Assembly (NCBI RefSeq): GCF_900634625.1 | Contig: NC_041035.1 | Location: 663,666-727,665, forward strand | DNA: 64,000 nt | Source of the DNA: Parambassis ranga | Lineage: Eukaryota > Chordata > Actinopteri > Ambassidae | Direction: 5' to 3' | Part shown: in pieces, positions 45,305-57,816 of the stretch | Layout: each line of letters begins with the position of its first letter | Numbering within the stretch: the stretch's first letter is position 1 | Notes under the pieces: model-generated | The model's database searches: none | What the model saw: only the letters and a program-made list of their open reading frames with translations | Told to the model about the DNA's origin: nothing | Position numbers and translations under genes: made by a program

Positions 45305-48300
45305 GTACTTAATATTGATTTTTTTTTCCTCTTGAACTAATGTTTCCTAATTAAACCCCACAGCCCCCATGTATGGGGGCTTTTTCATGCACCCAAAAAT
45401 AAAAGCCATTTAAGAAATGGCATGGTAAAAGAAGTTATATGTTGTTCCTCCGCCTAATCTTAAACCTGCTTTGATCAGATGACAGATCAGATGTTTAGTG
45501 TGAGTACACCATGATATACACATAGAACTACAGGACCACAGTAACATAAGAAAATGGTCCTGTTTGACTCCCACACAGTAGCAGCAGGTTACTGGGCAGT
45601 TTCACACTGCCTAGATAAAATGGATGGCCGTGTATATGTGAGGACCTCGCTGCCTTTTGTAACAGATGGAAATAATAGCACCCTGCAATATAACCGCCTA
45701 CGGCTGCACTAAAAATTTTTGCTCAATGTGTGGCTGTGACAGAAAGTTGCATTGATTTTGTGTATGTATTGATCAGAGTTCAGATGTGATTGATGTCTGC
45801 CATGACGCATTTTGTTGTGTGACTCATTTTTGCAGCTGCCCAGGGCAGCGTCTATGAGTGTCCGGTCACTATTGATTCAGCCATCCCACAATTCTCAGAA
45901 ATATCATAAAAAAGTGATTTTTTTCTTTCCAAAGTGGACAGCAGGGGAGAAGCTGCAGGGGAACGTCACACCTACTGTACTGTACTTGAACAGAAGATGA
46001 CAAGGATTTGTTTTTTTTTATAATATATTTCTTTGGCAACGTTTTTGCTTTGCAAGCTACAAAGTGAGTAGAGCTGCCGATAGAAGAGTGAGAAACAGAG
46101 AAGGAGGGAGGAAGAGACTGAGATGGGAACAGAACACGACAAAGAAGCAAGTGATAGAGTGGAGGAAGGAAAAGCAGGACTGCGGAGGTGGAGGAGGAGA
46201 GAGGCAGGGGAGGGGGAGGAGGAGAGGACAAGTGCTTCAAATGAATGAACGATGGAAAGATGAAGAGGGAAGTGCTGCGGTTGGAGGACAGGCTGTCACA
46301 CTCATTTATCACTGAATCATTGGCTTTTAGTGTTATTACTATGACTCGAGCCAACTAGCCATGTTAATATGATGAGTCAAAGACATGTTGATTATGATGA
46401 GTCAGTGTGTGAGTAGGCAGCAGAGAAATAGCCGTGACTTCATCTGGACGGCCATCACGCTGATTATGTCCTTAAGCTCGTGGCAGTGTGGAAGAAATAC
46501 TGTTTAATCTTTCATGTATTGTTGGTGGAGGCAAAGATTGACCCGGCCTGCTCTGTCAGCTACGCCCTGCCACTCAGTCCCACACACTCACGGGTTCATG
46601 CCTGACAGAGCTGCACAGCAATTCATTTAATGGCAGAGTGTAAGTATAGGTCAGCCTCTGCAGTTCTTAGTGAAGTTTAAAATGTTATTGAGAATGATAA
46701 ATACCTCAAAGGTCTGGTCTGAATAGTATGCTAGAAAAAAAAACCCCAAGAGCTACATGTCAGAGTCTACAGAGAAGAGAAGAGGGGTAGTGAAAACATC
46801 TAGATGTTAGATGATGACAGAGACCATAGAGGTAAAAGTGGAGTGGAGGGAAAAAATTATTTGTGGAATTTAAAGAGGCCTATTTGAAGACAAAATGAAT
46901 ACACCTTAATATATTTAACATCCTCTTTCACCCTCACTCCACCATCAGGCAAATACTTGACACAGCCACTCTATGAAAGCTTTTACAATGTCTGTTGCCT
47001 TATATATTGAGCCACTGACTCAGTCATACATTTTTCCTCTGACACACACAGCGTGCAAACAGGGAAACATGCCGTATTGGATTGTGCTGTAAATAAATGA
47101 AAAGATGAATTTCCATGCTCATATATATATGGAAGCATGGAAATTCTTATCTTATATATATATATAAGATAAGAATTTCCATGCTCATATGAGCATATAT
47201 ATAGTTTGGACTACAATATGGCCGCATGCCTTTAATTCTGTAGTACATAATGCATGCGCATAACTTTTGATACATTGAAAGGTCCCTCCTGCTTCATCCC
47301 GGCATTTAAGTGGGTAAAATTGCCCTCGATTTCCATCTTTGCTTTCTAGGATCAGCCAACCTCCTGGAATTGCATGTTATACACATTTCACACACTCTAT
47401 AAGTGCCCCCTACACACACACACACTGTCAGAAAACATTTTGTATTGTGATGTTGAAGTGATGTTCACTTGACAGCACTGAAAGCCTGTGTTCATATATA
47501 GTCCCAAAATAAAGCACATCACTGACTCGTCTCAGGCTGCCGCTTGCGTTGTTTTGTTAAATTGCACATCTTTTTTCATGTTCCATTCTGATGCTCCAGC
47601 TCACACTTCCTCTGTTCTGCTCATTCATCCAGATATTATCTCCCATCTTCTCTCATTTAAATTTCATCTGTGGCTTTTTCACTCATTTACTAATTTCATC
47701 TCATTCTCAGACCCAAACTCAGTCGCCCACACTCTTCCGCTCTCAATCTTTGCCAGCTTTTATTTCTTTCTTTCTCAATTTTTGTTCATTAACAGCTCAT
47801 TATCGCATAGCCCCTGGGGCATCAATCAATCAATCAATCAATCAGTCAACAGAAGTCAATTTAAGGTGGAGTCTGACCTTTGCCTGAAAGTGGAAACTTA
47901 AGAATGTGACAGTCCAAAAATAAATATGACTTCACCCATGGCCCCGAGGAATATCACACTCAAAAACTGCTTACAAAGCTGTAGCCATCTTCAACGTTTT
48001 CCAACATTTCCAATTAAATCCTTTTATGTTTTTTCTCTTAGTGAGCTACGAAATGATGTGAGGCTTAAAAGAACTGCCCTCTGTGCCCAGTTTAGGCTGA
48101 AATGCTGACTTAGAACTGTTGGAGACTCTAAAATCAGAATGAAAACAGCCAGAAATGGTCTTGAGACCACTGGACATGAAAATATGCAAGAACACTGTCA
48201 TTATTTGCAGTTTGCTCCTCATCTTTGGGAAGAAACTCAAAAACTAAGCAAGACATAGTCAGTCTATTGGGAAAGAGCTTTCAAATAAAATCACCACTTA

Positions 48301-48790
48301 ATAAAGAAAAACACACCCATAGTGCACTTAGTTTTGTTTCTGTTTTCACAGTGTGCTTCTAGTCACATTAACTACTGAATTGCAAGAGGATATGGACTTC
48401 CATCAACCAATACAAATACTACATTATATATATCTATAGGCAGAGCAGTGTTTCCTCACCCAGGAGTCCAGAGTACCCCTGAGCTGATTTATTTTTCTCT
48501 TGGGGAAGCTCAACTACTGGCCAATAGCATTTAAATCATAGTAAGAGATTAGGTAAAGATTATGGTTTGTCTTAAAATACACACAAATATATATGAACAC
48601 ATTTTTACCAGGAAAACTGTCACCATCTTTGGCTACCATCACTAGCACCATTGCAGAGACACTAGCCAAGTATCCCAGAATGTATTTTGCCAACTAACCA
48701 ATATTTGATCAAGGCCAGATCAAGGGACCAGTAGCAGATCTGGTTCAGTAACTCAATAAGTACACCTCAATGTTACCTTTTCTAAGCACC
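45305..48790. other. intergenic, no gene recognised
   Basis: AT-rich DNA with a purine-rich tract (46,060-46,270), an AT-palindrome (47,105-47,205) and a short ATCA array (47,821-47,845). ORFs of 137 and 161 codons here are low-complexity and lack domains. Confidence 0.45.
47105..47205. repeat. nested AT-rich palindrome
   Basis: AATTTCCATGCTCATATATATATGG appears to be folded twice: CCATGCTCATAT...ATGGAAGCATGGAAATTC, then TTATCTTATATATATATATAAGATAAGAATTTCC, then CATGCTCATATGAGCATATAT. Several overlapping hairpins can form. Confidence 0.85.
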
Positions 48791-48811
48791 AAACTGCCAG
48801 GTCTCAATCCA

Positions 48812-49475
48812 TTAGGTTTTCATTTGTAATGCTCACATTTTGCTCACATTGCTCACTTTTCTTTAAACTCACCACAGCCAGACAAGGTTGTTGGTATCAC
48901 AAGGTGATAATGTTTTCCGAAACATGTAATCAAACTGTTTTCCTCAGCCGTACACTCATCTACTCTAACATGAAAGCACCTGAACAAACTTGTTGTGACA
49001 ACATTTTGAGGATATTTTCCTGTTCCAACATTATAATGCCTCCATGCACATCAGCCAGGTTTTAGTGTCTAATGGAGAGCCTTGAACCAAAGAATGGCGG
49101 CTGTTAGAGTAGAAGATTACAGGCCTGTTGCAGTGACCTGAAATCGAAACCTGGAAGTAATACACAATCAAATAAAAGTGGTCTTGACAACAAAACCTGA
49201 GGTGTTGCCACATTCTACCATGTCAAATACTGAGAGCAGCTCTGTGAAAATGATACCATGATAGGTTAGATATGATAGTCATAGACAGGCTTTGATTAAT
49301 TTACTAATTGTAATAATAGGCATTAATTAACCTTTGTAAATATATGGCACTTGCAGACCTTGACGATGAGTGGGTAACACAGCCCTTAGCCTTTAACACA
49401 TACAGTATCATATACATATAGCCTAGAAGGTCATTATTATTATATAATATTAACTATTATATAGGCCAGCAAAAA
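48812..49475. mobile_element. unclassified 664-bp repeat, copy 1, with 17-bp TSD
   Basis: This segment begins TTAGGTTTTCATTTGTAATG and ends ATAGGCCAGCAAAAA. The 17-mer TGCCAGGTCTCAATCCA stands directly before it (48795-48811) and directly after it (49476-49492), as a target-site duplication. It is nearly identical to 51,767-52,430. It has no terminal inverted repeats and no ORF with a domain; a 78-codon ORF is common to both copies. The short terminal A run and long TSD suggest retroposition. Confidence 0.8.
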
Positions 49476-49492
49476 TGCCAGGTCTCAATCCA

Positions 49493-51760
49493 CCTTTGTT
49501 TGGTCTGAGCAGCATGGACTAATCTTCTAATTTAAACAAGAACAAAATGTAGCCATGAACAAGTGACATTAGCATTTTATTTGACGAACACTGACAAATC
49601 CAACAACAGTGTTGAACCCAGCACACAGTCTTATGTTGGAACATCGTAAGAGCCTGTCCAATCAGATTACAACATGGGCCCTCCCTCAGCTTCTATCTAA
49701 TCAGATGATTATAGTGCTCTCATCATCCATTCAGATTCAGCCACCCGTTCAATCATGTCATTGCTGTCAAATTTTAAATACTCTCCTCTCTGCTCCTGTC
49801 AGCTGTCACATAAGTGCATAATTACAATGACCTTCTTTCACCCCAATCATTATCACACTCTTTGTATCCACCAACCAGGTCGAGCTCATCAGTCCCCATC
49901 GAGTCTAGATTGGCAGCCTTGCCTCCTTCTAAACACATCATCATCATCATGAAGAGGTACTGTGTCCTATATAATGTGCTATATGTTTTAAGTGCAACCA
50001 CCAGTGAGGTCTGTAGCTTTTCTTAGTCTTCTCCTGGACCTCTGTGGGGAACTTTGTATTCATAGTGTGGTAAAGCAGAGGTGTACTGTGTAATAATCAG
50101 AACCCGGCTGAGCTGCTGCTGTCAGCAAAAATGGAGCTGTTCCAATTACAAATACTCCTCCTGTCCTCAGGGGTCTGGAGTCCTGAGTTGACTTGCCAAG
50201 TTGAACTCCTCAAGTGCAGGAGCGTGGTGTTCCCTGTGCTGAGACAGGCTCATCATCACTGTTAACAGACCCACTTTCTGCCTCAACTTTCCCTTACTGT
50301 AGTTACTGTGCCATTGTGATTTATTACTGTTGGAGTCAATAAAGGTTCTAGGGTCAGGTAAGAGGTCAAGATGACCCATTTTAAAACAGTCATCAAGATA
50401 TCTTTGAACAAAAAATATCATTTTTAGTGGTTTTTATAATAAATAAATAATAAATGTCTCCAGGTGTTTTAGAGAAACCCAGAGCCTGATCCCCCAGCAA
50501 GCAGTTATGGTGACAATGGCAAGTAATGCCTCCCCTTCAACAGAACCAAGCATAAACTGGGGGTTGCTGCTGTTGATGGCAGGCAGGGTAAAGGAGGAGA
50601 AGAGGAGATGCTTCATGCCATTAACACAGTTAATGACACAGGGGAGGGCTGCTCAGTAGGTCATGTTTGTGTCTTCGAGCAGTGTAGGCACTAACTCCAT
50701 GCTCCAGCTATGCCTCTAGCTAATCCTATGATGACTATAGCTATAACTAGATCCCATAATCTATGTGGCCCTTCGTAACAAGTAGAACATGAGTTTGATA
50801 GTTCAGTCCTTGTATGTGTATTAGTCTTTCTGCCTCTGTGTGTGTTCATGATAGCATAAAAGTGTGATATCGAGGAGGTTGTGTTATGGATGAACCTTTT
50901 AGACTCTGGCTCAGACAAACTGAAGGCTTTATCAAACTGGAAGGTTTTGAACTTAATTTCAAGGTAGAGAGGGAGGTCTCTGCCTCCTGATTCAAAACGA
51001 GGAGCTGGTATCACAGCACTGCCTGATAACTAAAGGCTTAGCCTCCCATCTTACTTTTTGAGATTCTGGAAACCATGACCAAACCTGCACTCTGAGAGCA
51101 AAACTCTATTGGAAACATGTGGTACCTCAGCTTTGATGGAGCCCTTTCTTCCACACCTGCTTCATCCAGCATAATACATCACTTAATATTTTCAAAATGA
51201 AATCACCTCCTGTATGCTGGCATGCCATTCAACAATCATCTAAACCTTGCTGTGAGCTCCTTCCCTTGAACACTCATTTACATATGAACAACCCCTCAAA
51301 TGCCTTCACAGAATCATGTGTGATTGATTACCTGGATAAAACCTCTGAAAAGAAAGCCATGAGGAGGAGTTCATAATGACCACCATCTAATTTTTCTTTT
51401 GTGCAGCTCATTTGTGGTAATATTCAAGGTATGAATCTCATTCCCCTGCACCCCTGACCTGGTAGAGTTGAAAACCTCCCTGTCTGTCTGATCTTTAGAC
51501 AACTCTGTATTTTTCTTTACCCTGAATGCAGTCAACACTGCCTGACTTTCAAAGCTTTGTACATCTGCACAATTGCATGATATTTGTACATCTGTTGAAT
51601 TAGGCTACATCCACACAGAAGGGGGGTGGGACGGTGGTTGGTGTCGGGGTGGGGCTGTGATGTCAGCATTTCAGAAAAGTTGTGTTCTGGGTGTAAACAT
51701 GGAAACTTGAAAATGCCGGATGGCAGATACACCTCAACTTGTCTCCAAGTGGACAAAGCC
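49493..51760. other. intergenic with a LINE-3'-like repeat, no gene recognised
   Basis: A repeat resembling 8,336-8,530 lies at about 50,880-51,130 (GGTCTCTGCCTCCTGATTCA, AGATTCTGGAAACCATGACC). No supported coding region. Confidence 0.4.
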
Positions 51761-51766
51761 TTAGCA

Positions 51767-52430
51767 TTAGGTTTTCATTTGTAATGCTCACATTTTGCTC
51801 ACATTGCTCACTTTTCTTTAAACTCACCACAGCCAGACAAGGTTGTTGGTATCACAAGGTGATAATGTTTTCCGAAACATGTAATCAAACTGTTTTCCTC
51901 AGCCGTACACTCATCTACTCTAACATGAAAGCACCTGAACAAACTTGTTGTGACAACATTTTGAGGATATTTTCCTGTTCCAACATTATAATGCCTCCAT
52001 GCACATCGGCCAGGTTTTAGTGTCTAATGGAGAGCCTTGAACCAAAGAATGGCGGCTGTTAGAGTAGAAGATTACAGGCCTGTTGCAGTGACCTGAAATC
52101 GAAACCTGGAAGTAATACACAATCAAATAAAAGTGGTCTTGACAACAAAACCTGAGGTGTTGCCACATTCTACCATGTCAAATACTGAGAGCAGCTCTGT
52201 GAAAATGATACCATGATAGGTTAGATATGATAGTCATAGACAGGCTTTGATTAATTTACTAATTGTAATAATAGGCATTAATTAACCTTTGTAAATATAT
52301 GGCACTTGCAGACCTTGACGATGAGTGGGTAACACAGCCCTTAGCCTTTACATACATATATTTACATATAGCCTAGAAGTTCATTATTATTATATAATAT
52401 TATATATTATATAGGACAGCCAAAATGAAA
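51767..52430. mobile_element. unclassified repeat, copy 2 (no clear TSD)
   Basis: In direct orientation, 2,955 bp from copy 1 and almost base-identical through the first 590 bp, with scattered differences in the final AT-rich 70 bp. The flanks (CCTTAGCA on the left, AATAGCA on the right) show at most a 5-base match. Confidence 0.85.
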
Positions 52431-52579
52431 TAGCACATTACCCTTACATGACATGACTGGGACTCTTCTTAGGACAACACTCACTTATGTCATACCTGCA
52501 TAATTGCAAGAGGACTGAAGAATATCCCTCTAGGTCATTTTTGTAGAGGTTGCCAAACATGCCATTGACCCATTGGGCA

Positions 52580-53285
52580 TTGGGCATACTCATTGTTTAA
52601 GTGTGGTGACCCAGTTACCACAGGGACCACTGTTGCCTTTAATTTCCACATTTTCTGTAGTTCTTCCTACAGCTCCTTTCTCATGGTCCTTTTTCCTGAT
52701 GTTACTGTCACTTGAGATTGCTTTGTCTATTCATACAGCCTCCATCTTTTCTTTGTCCACCATCACAACATCCAGTTGGTTGGTGTGTTTAAAAAGTGCA
52801 GATGGGCCATACATTGTTTCAGGGACAAGCAATGCTTGCATGTATTTAAGTTTGAACCCTCTTAACTGGCTGAGTGTACTAAAGACTGATACCCTATGTT
52901 TTTGGCAGCTAACAAAACACTGCTGCCAATAGGCACAACTAGCTCTCTTTCCAGCTTCTGTGCATATGTTTCCCTTGCAACACAACTCATTCCTGCTCCC
53001 CAATGATACACGTGCAGTGCAGTTTCTTAGAGAAGACATGTCACTCTTAGCCATTACCATTTTGTCAGTCTGTATCTGGAAGTCCCACTGGAACTTAGGT
53101 TTCTCACTTTGATTGGGAGACCTCTAGCCTGTTCACTATGCTAACCACTTGTTATGGTGGTCTATGTATGTTCTCCTTGCCAGCATCAGCCTGCACCTGT
53201 GGTCCTGCCTGGTGTTGTAGATCACTCCATTGATCTTGTGCTTGCTCTGCTGCCATGATGCCTCTCTGCTGTCTCTCAGTTTAGC
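52580..53285 (-). mobile_element. LINE remnant with a restriction-enzyme-like endonuclease segment
   Basis: The minus strand gives LDVVMVDKEKMEAV, a stop, then AISSDSNIRKKDHEK and NSGPCGNWV. This order matches the C-terminal PD..D endonuclease region of R4/Rex6-type LINEs (VVVDKE...AIPSDSNIRKKEHEK...VVPVVIGALG in intact fish copies, from memory). Upstream frames (53,150-53,285) are open but not diagnostic. Confidence 0.6.
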
Positions 53286-53559
53286 TTTGTCTAGGATTAG
53301 TAGGATCTTTCTGTATCAAATCACTTTCTCTATCTGCTGGTGGAATGGTTTCTGGTGCCTGAGGTATTCACTAAGTGCTTTATCACTTGAGGTCATGCTC
53401 TTGATGTACTTCTACATCGTACTCTACATGTTTATTGTTTCAAACTATTACCACAACTCTGATGCTTACTGGTCTCCTTCCTTTTGCTTTGCATACAGCC
53501 TCATCCTACTTGATTTGGGGTGAAACAATGTTGACCTATATACATGCATTTCTTTTTTT

Positions 53560-53960
53560 TTGGGGTAGTCCAGTCCATGGATAGTCAGTCCAACAAAGCA
53601 AAGGCACACAGGGATAAAGTGAAGACAGAGTCAAAATCAGAGCAGTGGGTCAAACTGGGGAAGCTAACAGGCAAAAGTACAAATAGGGCTAGGTGAGAAA
53701 CTAAAAACAGTCGAAGGTCGGTAACAAGAAATAACTAGGAACTGGAATTCCTCGTGAGTTACAAGACGCTCTGGCAGGGAATGCAGCGAGAGACACACAC
53801 TACACGGGGAAGACAATCAGACACAAGTGAAACACATTAGGGCAGGCAGGTAATCAGTGGAAAGAGGGAACACACACAAGGAGGGGAAGACAAGACACCT
53901 GAAACAAGAGGGAGGTTAGAACTACAAAATAAAACCAGAAACAGAATATTTAAAAAAAAA
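53560..53960. repeat. low-complexity retroelement-like segment
   Basis: A-rich, AGAC/ACAC-rich sequence (GGAAGACAATCAGACACAAG, GGGAAGACAAGACACC) of the same character as 58,905-59,310. It is probably an untranslated part of a teleost transposable element whose family I cannot name. Confidence 0.4.
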
Positions 53961-54544
53961 GACCAAACCATATTGAGGAGACGTTACGTTTTCATTGTTG
54001 GGGGCTAACATTCCCATCAAGGTCTCCAATTGGCTCTGCCAAAACAGGGGAGTCACAGAGCCCTGCTGCAGTGTGGGAAACTGCTCGCACAATATTAAAT
54101 CAGATTCCATTAATCAATTGTTTCTTTGCACCTTTGTTGTGTCTGTGATAAAGTATCTGCTGAATAACTGCTTACTGCCTTTAAAATCGAGGCCCTGTAG
54201 TGCACTTGCTGTTACCATGACTACTGCAAATTGGAAGAATTAAGACTATAGAAAGCCAACATCCCCGGGTGTCTAAATGTTTGCACTTAACATTATATGT
54301 CCTGTGTGTTACTCATGTCTGCTTTACTGACACATTTAGTCTTAGTCTTTTAGAGTAGATGACTATCACAAAGGTCTTCTTATTCCACAGGGACATAAAG
54401 GGACATGACAATATAATTACATGATAGTTTTTTTTAACACTCCTTTGTTTATTTCCCACTGGAATGAATACACAAAAATACAGCATTAGGCTATATAAGG
54501 TTGTGATACGATTGATATACATCTGATGTCAACTAGTTCAAATC

Positions 54545-55700
54545 TTAGATGGTAGGGCAGCTTTGTGTCAATTGGTAACTATGATTCTGACCACACTAGG
54601 ATCACATGCGGGGTTCCTCAAGGGTCCATTCTTGGACCACTTCTGTTCAGCATCTACATGCTACCCCTAGCTCAGATCATAGAACATCACAACATCTCTT
54701 ATCAAACCTATGCAGACAACACAACTTTATGTTTCAGTGTCATCATAACTACAGTCCTTTACATTCACTAAGTGTACTCAACAAATCAATCAATGGGTGG
54801 CTGTACCAGAACTTTCTCCAGCTCAATGCCGACAAGACAGAAGTTACTGTTTTAGGCCTCAAAAATGAAGGTCTAAGGCTAGGGAATATTATTCAGAAGC
54901 ACGGCATAAACTTTGATTGTTATGCTGATGATACCCAGCTTTATCCATGAAGCCTGAAGAAACAGAACCATTAGTCAGACTACAGGCATGTCTGAAGGAC
55001 ATAAAGGACTGGATGACCTCCAATTTTTACTATTGAACTCAGACAAAACTGAGGTCATTGTTTTTGGCCCCAAACAATCTCAGCTAATAGACTAGATTAT
55101 CTGATAACATTCTCTCTGGATGGCATTACTTTGGCCTCCAGTATGACTGTGAGGAACCCCTGAGTTATTTTTGATCAAGACATGTTGATTCCTCATATTA
55201 ACAGGACCCTTAGACTGCCTTCTTTCACCTCCGTAATATTGTCAAGATCAGGAGCAACTTCTCTCAGAGTGATGCTGAAAAACTTGTCCATGCTTTTGTT
55301 ACTTCTAGACTGGACTACTGCAACTCACTATTCTCAGGATGTCCACATTACTTCATCAACAGTCTGCAGCTGATCCTGAATGCAGCAGCTTGAGTTCGGA
55401 CAGGAATCAGCAAAAGGGATCATATCTCTCTTGCTTTAGTTTCTCTTCATTGGCTTCCGGTAAAATTCAGAATAGACTTCTCCTTCTTACATATAAAGCC
55501 CTTAATGGACTAGCTCTATTATACCTGCAGGATCTAACAGTTCAATATATTCCTAATAGAACATCTCAGAGTGCAGGTTACTTGTGACTCCTTGAATTCA
55601 TAAAAGCAGTATGGGGGGATGAGCCATTAGCTGTCAGGCTCTTCTACTATACAGCCAGTTACATGTGCTAAAGTCTTCAGAGAATACTTTTTGTTCATTT
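54545..55700 (+). mobile_element. L2/Rex-like LINE RT remnant with a duplicated palm
   Basis: The first part reads TCGVPQGSILGPLLFSIYML, a degraded YADNTTLCFS and LQLNADKTEVTVLGLKNE. Directly after it, at about 54,890, the palm restarts: GINFDCYADDTQLY, then NSDKTEVIVFGP (read around stops), DYCNSLFSG, SLHWLPVKFRIDF. Multiple stops and frameshifts. This looks like two LINE copies joined. Confidence 0.82.
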
Positions 55701-56394
55701 TTGCCAGGAAACTGGTTCAAGTTATAATTTCCCTCTTGGGTTCTTGAGTCCTGCTGTTCATCAGAATTTCTGAGGTCAACAGCAGCATACCGTGCTTTGA
55801 ATCTGTGACTACCAGAAAATAAGGAAATAGAAAAACCAGTTCACCCTTCAAAATGGAGTTTCTGAAGAAGACATGACACTTCTGAGAGGTTCCATTTTTA
55901 ACACACTAGCTCAGACACTTCACACTATCACTGATTGTACTCTGCACCTCAGGGGTGTGAATGGAAAATTCAGGAGACCCATTGCATCCAAATAAAAATT
56001 ATAATGAATAAAAACAAAACACCAACATTTTTATGGCACGATGTGACCCCCTTAATTCTTCTCTCTTTGACATTGAATGTCATGGTTTACTGTCAGGCTG
56101 GGTTACATAACTTCAGAGGTATGTTAAACTTTAAACTTTTTTAATGCTAGTTAGCTAATTACTGACTGCTTCCACCTGTGAGGTGTAAAGAAGACAAAGC
56201 CAGTATGGGGGAGTGTGCCATGAGAAGAGGAGCCAAAGAAGTTTTTTTTTTCTTCTCCCAGAGCCAGTGGATTATTTTGAGTGGAGCATTTTCTGATTGC
56301 TGGAGAACATCCAGAGTGGGTTAGAGCATTTCAATTAACTTCTTTTTCCCCAGGTAACTGCCTAACACTGATGTTGCTTTTTAAGTTGCCAAAC

Positions 56395-57080
56395 CATAAT
56401 ACCGGTGTCTACAACCCACAGATTTGGTACAGGTAGTGCAGCTAATCCAGGATGGCACATCAATGCAATCTGTGGCAAGAAGGTTTGCTGTGTCTGTCAG
56501 CACAGTGTCCAGAGCATGGAGGAGATACCAGGAGACAGGCCAGTACACCAGTACACCGCTACCTCCTCCTTTGTGCAAGGGGGAGCAGGAGGAGCACTGC
56601 CAGAGCCCTGTAGCATGACCTCCAGCAGGCCACTTATATGCATGTTTCCGCTCAAACTGTCAGAAACAGACTCCATGAGGGTGCTGTGAGGGCCCCACGT
56701 CCACAAGAGGGGATTGTGCTTGCTGCCCAACACCATCATTTGGCATTTGCCAGAGAACACAGAGGTTGGCAGATTCACCATTGGCACCCTGTGCTCTCAC
56801 TGATGAGAGCAGGTTCACACTGAGCACATGTGACAGACGTGACAGTCTGGGAGCTGTGGAGAACGTTCTGCTGCCTGCAACATCCTCCAGCATGACCGGT
56901 TTGCCGGTGGGTGAGTAATGGTGTGGGGAGGCATTTCTTTGGAAGGCTGCACAGCTCTCCATGTGCTAGCCAGAGGTACCCTGACTGCCATTAGGTTCCA
57001 CGATGAAATCCTCAGACCCATTGTAAGACATATGCTGGTGCAGTGGGCCCTGGGTTCCTTCTGATGGTAATGGTAGGCCT
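56395..57080 (+). mobile_element. Tc1-like transposon remnant, fourth family
   Basis: The helix-turn-helix is clear: VVQLIQDGTSMQSVARRFAV, then SVSTVSRAWRRYQETGQYT (56,425-56,550). It is followed, in several frames, by CALTDESRFTLSTCD (first Asp) and later WCGEAFLWKAAQL. Stops and shifts throughout, and the element ends before the last acidic residue. Confidence 0.82.
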
Positions 57081-57299
57081 CATGTGGCTAGGAGCCAGTT
57101 CAGCACTCTCCCTTTTAAGTGTTATCATTGATAATTATGGGACACACCATTAATGAATAAGTTGAAGGATTTTGTAATTATTAGAAGAACACGTTGAACA
57201 AGAATGAAACAAAGCAAAACAAAACAGACAAAACAAAAGATAATAATTGTTATAAATAAATGACAAGTCTAAATTATGTGTGTATGTCTGTGTGCGTGT

Positions 57300-57500
57300 C
57301 ATGTTAGAGTTTCAGGTAAGACAAAGGTGGATCCAGATGCGGACTCAAAAAACAAGGAGATTTTATTACAAAGTTTAATTGTGCTCAAAGGTTAAAATAA
57401 AATGTCCTTCTTGAGGAGATCCAGCCACTTGCTGAGGAAGGAGGCACACCAGGGGAGCAGCAACCATGAGGAGTGCTGCTGACGAAAAGCTGGGCCAGAC
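57300..57500. repeat. retroelement-like fragment
   Basis: GTGGATCCAGATGCGGACTC and AAGGAGATTTTATTACAAAG resemble the terminal region of the same type of fish element as at 53,560 and 58,905. Confidence 0.35.
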
Positions 57501-57618
57501 CAGATGTGACATGCATGTCACAGATGTAGGTAAAGTCCGGGTTTCTGAAGAGTCACTAGCTTTGAACTAGTTTTCACTGATCTTTCCTTTTTGATCGTTT
57601 TCTTTTTGGTGGTCACCA

Positions 57619-57816
57619 TTGATGGTGGGCGTGCTGTTTGGTCATTCTTCCACCACTGCTTGGACTTCAGGCTTTGCTGCAGAGCTGGTGTTTGGATCTT
57701 TAGTCTGCCTCTTCGCGATTTTGTATTTTGTTACGCTAAGTAGAGAAAGAAAATCAAAGTTTCGGGAACTCCCTTCAGACCCACAAGAAAGTACAATGCC
57801 TCGTATTTCAATTTAG
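57619..57816 (+). CDS. 65-codon ORF with one predicted membrane segment, unknown
   Basis: The ORF carries a hydrophobic stretch of about 20 residues (AELVFGSLVCLFAILYFVTL), followed by basic residues and a polar tail, like a single-pass membrane anchor. It is preceded by a pyrimidine-rich acceptor-like stretch (57,575-57,611). I recognise no family. It may be the last exon of an unknown gene, a retroelement fragment or chance. Confidence 0.2.
   Translation: MMVGVLFGHSSTTAWTSGFAAELVFGSLVCLFAILYFVTLSRERKSKFRELPSDPQESTMPRISI

Noticed and set aside
48829..52020. Identical 78-codon ORFs at 48,829 and 51,787 as a duplicated gene
   Set aside because: Identity extends equally through non-coding flanks of the repeat and the peptide has no recognisable feature, so a repeat explains it better.
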